Shown here piece by piece: positions 56,756-64,000 of a DNA stretch of 64,000 nucleotides. The position numbers were made by a program, and so were the translations under genes. Each line of letters opens with the position of its first letter. The first letter of the stretch is position 1. Under the pieces are notes generated by a model that did no database searches, had not been told where the DNA came from, and worked only from the letters and a program-made list of their open reading frames with translations. The stretch is from Mytilisepta virgata (Eukaryota; Mollusca; Bivalvia; Mytilida; Mytilidae), in assembly GCA_028015205.1 (NCBI GenBank), contig CM051517.1, forward strand, positions 57,225,455 through 57,289,454, read 5' to 3'.

Positions 56756-58011
56756 TAGCACCACTGGCCTATAGGCCATGTGAGCTTATGTCATCACTTT
56801 GCGTCTGTCGTCAAATTTTGATCTTCTCAGAAACTACTGGGCAGATTGTAACTGAACTTGGTAGGAATGATGTATGGAAGGACCTCTAGTAACAATCCAC
56901 TATTGGTTCCAGTTGGGTAAATAACATAGCTGCCAGAACCCATCTTTGATTTTTATTGGACATTTTTTTAAAAATTTCTCCACTGAAACTACATTATGAA
57001 ATGTTTTAAAACTTTGAAGGATTGATGACAACAATTCCCTCTACAAACGATCCACTTTTGATTGAGATTCATATGCTCATCCGACGGCTAAGGCTGTTCA
57101 AAATTTCCATTGAATCCATATGGGAAAAGACTTTTTTGTCAATTGCCTAAAGGAACTAATGGGCAGATTGTAACCAAAGTTGACAGGAATGATGTATGGA
57201 AGAACCTCTACCAACTTTTGACCTTTGGTTCTGGATGAACAACATGGCTACCAGAGGCTATCTTTGATTTATATTGGCAAATTTTCGAAATTTTTCTCCT
57301 GTTAAATTACATTATAAAATGTTTTGAAACTTTGCAGGATTGATGAAAAATATACCCTCTACAAAAGATCCTCTTGTTGTTGAGATTTATCAACTCAACA
57401 TATGGCTGCGGATCTTTAAAGTTTCTGTTGAATCCAAATGGGAAATCGTTTGTTTTGTCATTTGCTTAGGAACTAATTGGCAGGTTGTAACCAAAGTTGT
57501 CAGGAATGATTTATGGAAGGACCTCTACCAACTGTTTACCTTTAATTCCAGTTGGATGAACAACAAGGCTGCCAGAGCCCATCTTTGGTTTTGATTGGCC
57601 AATTTTCAAAAATCTTCTCCTCTGAAACTACATTATAAAATGTTTTGAAACTTTGCAGGATTGATGACGACAGTATCCTCTACAAACAGTCCACTTTTGG
57701 TTGAGATACATCTGATCAACTGACACAGCAGGCTGTGTCTGTTCAAAGTTTCCATTGAAATCACATGGGAAAAGACTTTTTTTGTCATTTGATCAGGAAC
57801 TAATGGGCAGACTTTAACCAAAGTTGGCAAGTATCTCATATGAAAGGACAGATGCAAATTATCCACTTTTTTTAGGTCAAAGATCAAATATCAAGGTTAC
57901 TTTGGCATTTTGTGTTTCTTTAAAAGCTACGTGGATACAAAAGAACTTACATTTTATGAAGGCCTAATAAAAGCCAGGCGAGCAATACAGGCTCAAGTGA
58001 GCCTCTAGTTT
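56756..58011 (-). mobile_element. Family 1-type tandem-core element, reverse, variant core B
   Basis: Same ends (GGCCTATAGGCCATGTGAGC ... CAGGCTCAAGTGAGCCTCTAG) as the neighbour at 55251-56513, but with ~325-bp units containing CTTTGCAGGATTGATGA and GGAACTAATGGGCAGA. Confidence 0.8.
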
Positions 58012-58020
58012 TAATATTAA

Positions 58021-58327
58021 CAGAAATATAGATTTTACAACGATGACTAGTTGATTATGACATTTACGTATCTACTCAAGATAATTAAATTTTCATTTTT
58101 AAACTGAGGCCTTTCCCAGGAGTTGAAAAAAAATGAAAGTTTAATTATCGAGAGTGGATAAATTTCATAATTAATGTGTCAAGAATTTTAGAATCTGTTT
58201 CTCTAATAACAATGTAAAATTCATTTTTGGCTGGAAATTTCGCGAGCATTTAACCAACATGTGGTGATATCAGAATTTATCAAACCGGTAAAGAGATTTA
58301 TAAATACGCACAGAATTAGAGAAATAT
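58021..58327 (+). repeat. Dispersed repeat, copy 2
   Basis: Relative of 1003-1290 in the same orientation, immediately right of the tandem-core element. Confidence 0.7.
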
Positions 58328-58786
58328 GTTTATGCATCTTTTAATGAATCTACATAAAATATTGAATGTCAAAATGCCTGATTAAGATTGTGATACATTA
58401 AAAGCTTAATACCAGTAACTATTATTACTGAAAATTATACAAATATGTTTTATTGATTTCAGTTGATTATTTATGTATTTGTAATATATTTTGTAATTAA
58501 AAATGAATTGTTAGACAAATATTTTGTAATTTACAAGAGTGTACTTAAACTACAGGAATGCAATACAAGGTTTATAGAAGTACATGAATGTACATGAAGT
58601 TTTGGCATCAGTTTTCCACTCCTTCCCATTGCAATGTAGACAAATACGATTCAGTGAGTTCCATAAAAGCCACTTCTTTGTACTAATCAAATTCATTTTC
58701 TTAAATTACAACTGCTTTTTATTTTGTTCATCTACATGTAGCCTTCATATAGAAAATGAATTCAGATACATTGTTCTAAATTTAGT

Positions 58787-59046
58787 GGGGCCTCGGTGGC
58801 CGAGTAGTCTAGGTAGTACATCGTGACTACTAATGATCACTAGCCAGTCAACACTGGGGCTGCGAGTTCGAATCTCACCTGTGTTAGGTGTGTTTAACTC
58901 CGATCTAAATTGACAAGGATTGCCAATTTTCCTGCCAAAGGTCGGTGGTTCTCTCCAGGTACACCGGCTTCCTCCACCAATAAAAATGCCTTGAAATAGC
59001 CAAATGTGGTGAAAACTGCATAAAAACACAACTAAACAAACAAACA
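58787..59046 (+). mobile_element. tRNA-derived SINE, family A
   Basis: GGGGCCTCGGTGGCCGAGTA head, GAGTTCGAATCTCACC B box, tail CACAACTAAACAAACAAAC. Relative of 39355-39617. Confidence 0.85.
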
Positions 59047-60151
59047 ATCTAAATTTAGTAAATTCCTAGTGTATAATGAACATTTGAGAAATAAATCATG
59101 GTGGCTTCAAAATATCCAGATTTTACCATGGGTAGGCAATTTATGCCAAATACCGAGTGCTAAAATATCTGCATAAAGGGCCTACCCATAGAAAAATCAT
59201 AAAATTCTCAATCCACCGTTAATTATTTCTATTCTAATAGCACAGTTTCTACGACATTTTGAAACGCTGCCACATAGGTATTCAGACACAAAGACACCAT
59301 TACACAATGCAAGATATACATGTACTATGACATTGATAAAGCTTGTGGCAAACTTAACTATGACATTGCCAAACATGGTATCTGAAGTCTGTGATGTCTG
59401 AATCAAAATATTCATATTTTACCACTGAAAGCATTTGAAGCAGGTAATATTAAAATTCCGGATTAGCTTTTATCAGGTACAATCATAACCAAACAGGATT
59501 AAAACCAAAAATTATCCTCAAAACATTGTGAGGAATAGAATCAAACAGGCCAAGATAGCCAAAAACGAGGAAAGGTCAACTTAGCCTGAAGGAAATGAAA
59601 CTCTTATTTTAAAAAAATTTTTAAATTTTATAAACTTAAAATGTATCTAATTAATTAATTATGACACAAATTAAGATGGACAACATTTGCATATTTTGTA
59701 GATTTGTCATTTAGTTGTGAAGGCCAAAATTCTGAAATCAAAAACAATAACCCGTTAAAGATCAACTTTGACTGAAGAATCTGAATCTATATTGCTAACA
59801 CAATTTCAAAATTTATCAAATGAAAAAATCAATACTGTGTTTAGAAATTTAAATTCCAATTTCTTTCCTTGTGCTTCTTCATGACTAGAGCAATATGTTA
59901 TCTTATGGTTCCTCAATTTTTATTTCTGATGATTTTCGAAAAAGGTATCTATATTTAATGATACTATAGATTGAATTAGTCCAAGATTCCTCTGGAATTA
60001 AAAGGTTTTTTTTCAAACTAGCTTAAGCTGTAGGATATCAGGGCAAGCCCCATACACAGAACTGGAAATATTTCTCTTTGATGTCAGAAGAATCTTGTAC
60101 ATACTCCTTTTATTTGCCTTTTTTTTGTGTGTTGTTTTATTTTTCTTATCC

Positions 60152-60520
60152 CATTCAACTGCCTCTGTGGTTTCACAGTAGCAAGATCACCTTGGGTACA
60201 GGATCCAAAGATTGTGAGTTCAGTCATGTACCAGACCAAATCAAAGACATTAAAAAAGGTACTTGCTACTTCTCTGCCTGTCAATCATCATTTAGAAATA
60301 AAAGCACAGACTAGTCCACTTGGGAGCCAAAAAATATTTGGGTTTGGGGCGACGTTTTCATGCAGTGTCTTACTTTGTGATCTAGCCCATTGAAATCCTG
60401 CTTACCATGTCAGTCTAGTCTAAAACAAATCATGTATAAATTTATATCACATCAACATGTTCTAGTCCTGAATATGCATGTAATAACTGGAGGTAGATGG
60501 TAAACAACAATCAATCAATC
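60152..60520 (+). mobile_element. tRNA-derived SINE, family B, diverged
   Basis: Retains CAAATCAAAGACATTAAAA, TACTTGCTACTTCTCTGCC and the tail GGTAAACAACAATCAATCAA. The tRNA-like head is eroded. Confidence 0.7.
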
Positions 60521-60535
60521 ACATTTTAGTATCTA

Positions 60536-61203
60536 CAGTCAACTCACGTTATCTCAAACTTGCTTGAGTCAAATTTTCGGATGAGAAATTTTTTATGTGA
60601 TCTCGAAAGTTTTAATGTATTTTGAATCATTTTTAAAGTTGAAGTAGTTTTGAAAATTTGTCAGCTCCCTTTAGTCGAATTTCGTTTATCTCGAATTTTT
60701 TTTGGAATCCGAAGGACTTAGTTAAATTTACATGAGTCGAATTTTATTTTATCTCAAACTAAATTTTTTTAATTCCAAAATAATAAATACAACAACGAAA
60801 ATTTTATTCGTTTTGTCGAATAATCTTCATCAAAACATCACTTTGCGGAACAATTCGTAATTTTGATCTATTTTAATCATTTTTTTTTTACCAGATCTCG
60901 CCGTGATATGGCTTAAATGTTGCCCACATGGCGTTAAGATTTATTCAATCAACCAATTAATCAATTTTTCTTCAACTCTTTATTATTTTTATAAATATAA
61001 AATGTTACAAATTATCTGAACATGGATAAAGTGATGTGTCGATAGTACACGTACTTACAAACTAACCTTTTACTCAGGCACCTACAAAGATTTTAGATTC
61101 ACCGAAAGTAGTTTTGAAAATTTGTCCGTTCCCTTTAGTCGAATTTCGTCTATCTCGATTTTTTATCGGGAATCCAATTGACTTTGAGATAATGAGAGTT
61201 GAC
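60536..61203. mobile_element. Pogo/Tigger-like terminal-inverted-repeat element
   Basis: Left end (TA)CAGTCAACTCACGTTATCTC and right end GAGATAATGAGAGTTGAC are inverted, with subterminal repeats of CCCTTTAGTCGAATTTCGT. This style of end is typical of pogo/Tigger elements. The interior includes a 3' SINE tail near 60897-60955. No transposase. Confidence 0.6.
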
Positions 61204-61875
61204 CAACTTAAATTTGATAAAACAAAACAACATGTAAAATTAGTCAAACTTAGCCACTGGAACATGAACGCCACAGTTATTACAAACTACTTTTTCTGCA
61301 CCTTCACAAAGATTTCAATTCTTCCGTATAATAAACAAAACCTTGTAGAAGAATTTCAAATAAAAAATGTTAAATTATGTTTCATCACGACATACATCTT
61401 GAACTTCCAATCCATATAAAAACTGCAACTGGTTACTTGGAGAAAAAATTGAATTATCATTATTATTTTACAGTAAGATGTCCAAAATTTGTAAATCAAA
61501 AAGTTCATGTCTATAAAATATCAAATATATTTTTGGATCATCAGGTAAATTGAACCATCATAAATGGGTGGACAACAGAGTAGATTGACAATGGCTACAA
61601 TTGCTAAAACAGAATCCAAGTCAAGGCTATTAAAACAAACTACTTGTTTATCAAATATTTATTTATCTCTATAATACTGTTCACTTCACATTAAGTTACA
61701 TTAGATAAATGTTAGAATAGCCCTGTCTTTTTGGTTAAACTAGATCCTGAGATGGCTTAGATCTTGATACAACTGTTGGCAGGACTATCTAGTACCAGTA
61801 AATGCCTTCATAATTACAGGTGGGTGAAAATGAAGACAAGCTTTTGTCTGCCCAATACAATGAAAAATAATGTTG

Positions 61876-63761
61876 TCATGGCCCTTGTCTCCAGGATGGT
61901 ACTGCTCTACAACACAAAATGACAATTATTATCTTTTTTGCTAAAAATCTAAATTTAATAAACGTACATTGTAAATGAATTTGATGTGGCAAAAATTAGA
62001 TTTGCAGTGAAGTTTAACAGAGTTGAGCTGTTTTCTGCCATTTGGTTGGGTTGTTGTCTCTTTGACACATTCCCTGTTTCATTCTCTATTCTATTAATTG
62101 CATTTTTCATATGACCAATCTTGCAATACTCTGTTAATTTGACACACACCTGTTACTCTTGGAAAAGAATGAAAATAAACAAATACAATTTTTATCAACA
62201 GACAATCCAAAACAAGGGCCCACCCAAAAAAACTATTGGAAATTGGATAATATTTGTGCGGTACAAATTCTGGAGTTCTATCTCTATCTTTGTATAGCTC
62301 AATCCATGTATTTTTTTAACAGGACAAATTTTCAATTCTTTATTGATGAAAGAATTTGAATTTATGAATGAGGAAACTAGCAAACAAATAAAAAGTTTCC
62401 AAAATCCAAAATATCAGAGTGCATTATAGTAGCATAATTTTTCCTACTCCGGTAAATCATTTTAAAATACTGTACATACATGTGTCCATATACAGTAGAA
62501 AGTTTGTCACTTGAACTCAAATAATTTAAACACTGAAAGTATCCAAAATTGTGCATGGATGAGTGCCATAATCAAACTTCCTTTTCTGTGGAACTTTAAT
62601 TATTTGAATTACCCTATGGTCGATCTGTTTTCTTACAGTCACTTGAGCGTTTGAACAACTGAAGTTCTACTGTATGTAATGTACCTGTGTGGTATGTGTA
62701 GCAGTGGTCCATTCCCTGTTGGACCTTTCTCTTTGGTCCGCTCCTTCCATCCAGCTGTTGGTTGTAAAAGTCGACTAGGATCCCTACTTACTTCTACTTC
62801 AACCTGTTATTAAAACAATAGCATCAAGATTGTTACTGTTGTCCCAACTAGGTGGATAAAAGCCATCTCAAGGTTTATAACGTTGTTCTGTCAAGTTACA
62901 TTGGGGAACAATTAATCAAGGATGTTTTGTATCAAGTGAATAGCCTAATTATGAAAATCTTAGATGGAATATCTAACAACAATTTCAAAAGCAGATATGA
63001 TTGTATTTATCTAAAGTTTTACTTGGTGTTTATCACAAACTTGTTTCATAAAGTAACTATTTTATGAGATTTCACAAAATTTTGTAGACACCTTTCAAAT
63101 CAAACAAACTTTGGATTATTTGGTTGACTGCCTATTATAAAGTAATGTTTAAACATGGCACATATTAATACACTCTCATCATATTTTAATGAAAAAAGTC
63201 ACATAACCCATTTTGAACCTCAAATTCTTCTAATATTTGTATCAATTATGTTTTGAATCTTATATACACTATACTACTCCATGACCAGAGTTCAAACAAA
63301 TTTATTTTCATGTTTTACAGAATAAACAAATTATTTAACTCAATTCAATTTTCTCCACTCATAAAAAGACTAAAATTTCAAGACTCGTGAAAGATACCCA
63401 AATCATTAATATCAACTTGTTCATGTACCTCTCCTTTTAACTTTTCAAGTCTTTTTTCTTTCTCCTTTTTTTCTTCCTCTTTAGCTTTCTGAATGGCAAG
63501 TCTTTGAATTACTGTCTTTTTATCCTGTTTAATAAATAAAAATTGAATACGGTAACATCCAAAATATTTTAATATTAATATCTGTAAAACTCAGTCCATG
63601 GAACAGGATTTTTCATAATTCTACCGGTAATATCTTAATCATTTAGAATCATCTTAGTACTTGACTCACAGATGCAATTAGTGGAGTCAATTGATCTTAC
63701 CTGATTTTGTTCGATCATATCTTCCAGACAAAGAAAAAGTATTCTGTCTATGGAATTTTCA
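61876..63761 (-). CDS. CCDC112: CCDC112-like coiled-coil protein, C-terminal four exons (5' part beyond window)
   Basis: Exons high to low: 63761-63701, 63524-63429, 62803-62685, 61906-61876, with phases 0, 0 and 2 and stop TGA at 61878-61876. About 102 residues are visible. A lysine/glutamate-rich coiled coil (AKEEEKKEKEKRLEKLKGE) is followed by the conserved tail: SRDPSRLLQPTAGWKERTK, GPTGNGPLLHIPHR and AVPSWRQGP at the very end. This tail is what I recall of CCDC112, reported as a centriolar-satellite/centrosome-associated protein; related CCDC proteins cannot be excluded. The gene enters from the right edge. Confidence 0.7.
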
Positions 63762-64000
63762 CTGTAAAGGGAGATAACTCTTCCTGTGAGATTTTATTAA
63801 ATTAAATATATACCCAGGATACACCAAATAAGCACAAAGTGCATGAAAAATATTAAAAATAATTTGTGAGTGCATTTATTTTGCTATTGGAAACTTCCCA
63901 TTCAAAATAATTTTTGCAGCTTAAAATATAACCTTTACAAAGAATGGTAAAACTTTTAAGTTTTCTTAGACGACTCATTTATTTTCTACTATGACTTCAC

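Larger units (their letters stand above)
55043..61875. other. Intergenic region between AMACR and the CCDC112-like gene
   Basis: Contains two reverse family 1-type elements, a dispersed repeat, SINEs and a pogo-like element. No gene was recognised. 59.1-60.1 kb and 61.2-61.8 kb are AT-rich without identifiable features. A possible polyadenylation signal for the minus-strand gene (AATAAA on that strand) lies at 61658-61663. Confidence 0.6.

Overview
This is eukaryotic, AT-rich, intron-rich animal DNA, most probably from a bivalve mollusc (a mussel-like genome is my best guess). The grounds are GT-AG introns with consistent phases, animal gene families (AMACR, a ZSWIM/TAZ/KIX protein, a CCDC112-like protein), a BEL/Pao LTR retrotransposon, several tRNA-derived SINEs, and many elements carrying internal ~150-330 bp tandem repeats between hairpin-like ends, resembling the bivalve 'pearl'/Helitron-like class. 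Nothing looks bacterial: no operons, CRISPR arrays or long intronless genes except the retrotransposon.

Left 40 kb, minus strand: one very large gene, hand-assembled from 20 exons (39901 down to 243, running off the left edge). Every exon-exon phase is compatible and the chain gives about 951 residues. In order it carries a ZSWIM-type N-terminus with a SWIM zinc finger of altered spacing, a helical ZSWIM-like middle, a complete TAZ zinc finger with all 12 ligands, a Cys-rich extension, a KIX-like domain, a basic NLS-like stretch and a coiled coil. ZSWIM proteins are ubiquitin-ligase substrate receptors, whereas TAZ and KIX belong to CBP/p300-type coactivators, so the combination is unusual and is the main discovery candidate here. 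Its introns are full of repeats: a 54-bp minisatellite split by an inserted element, a LINE fragment, an F-box/LRR pseudogene with an inverted partial copy, MITEs with readable target-site duplications, SINEs, and a BEL/Pao element (28408-34275) nested in another repeat.

39.9-49.7 kb: intergenic, with SINE and pearl-like repeats, two large inverted-repeat-bounded candidate DNA transposons side by side (41218-44049 and 44057-47975), a foldback locus, and weak exon-like ORFs at 43.7, 44.8 and 48.7 kb.

49.75-55.04 kb, plus strand: a complete six-exon alpha-methylacyl-CoA racemase gene (378 residues, catalytic residues intact, C-terminal SKL peroxisomal signal). Its introns hold SINEs.

55.1-61.9 kb: intergenic, with two reverse-oriented tandem-repeat elements, SINEs and a pogo-like terminal-inverted-repeat element. 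61.88-63.76 kb, minus strand: the last four exons of a CCDC112-like coiled-coil gene that enters from the right edge. The three genes appear to be independent neighbours.
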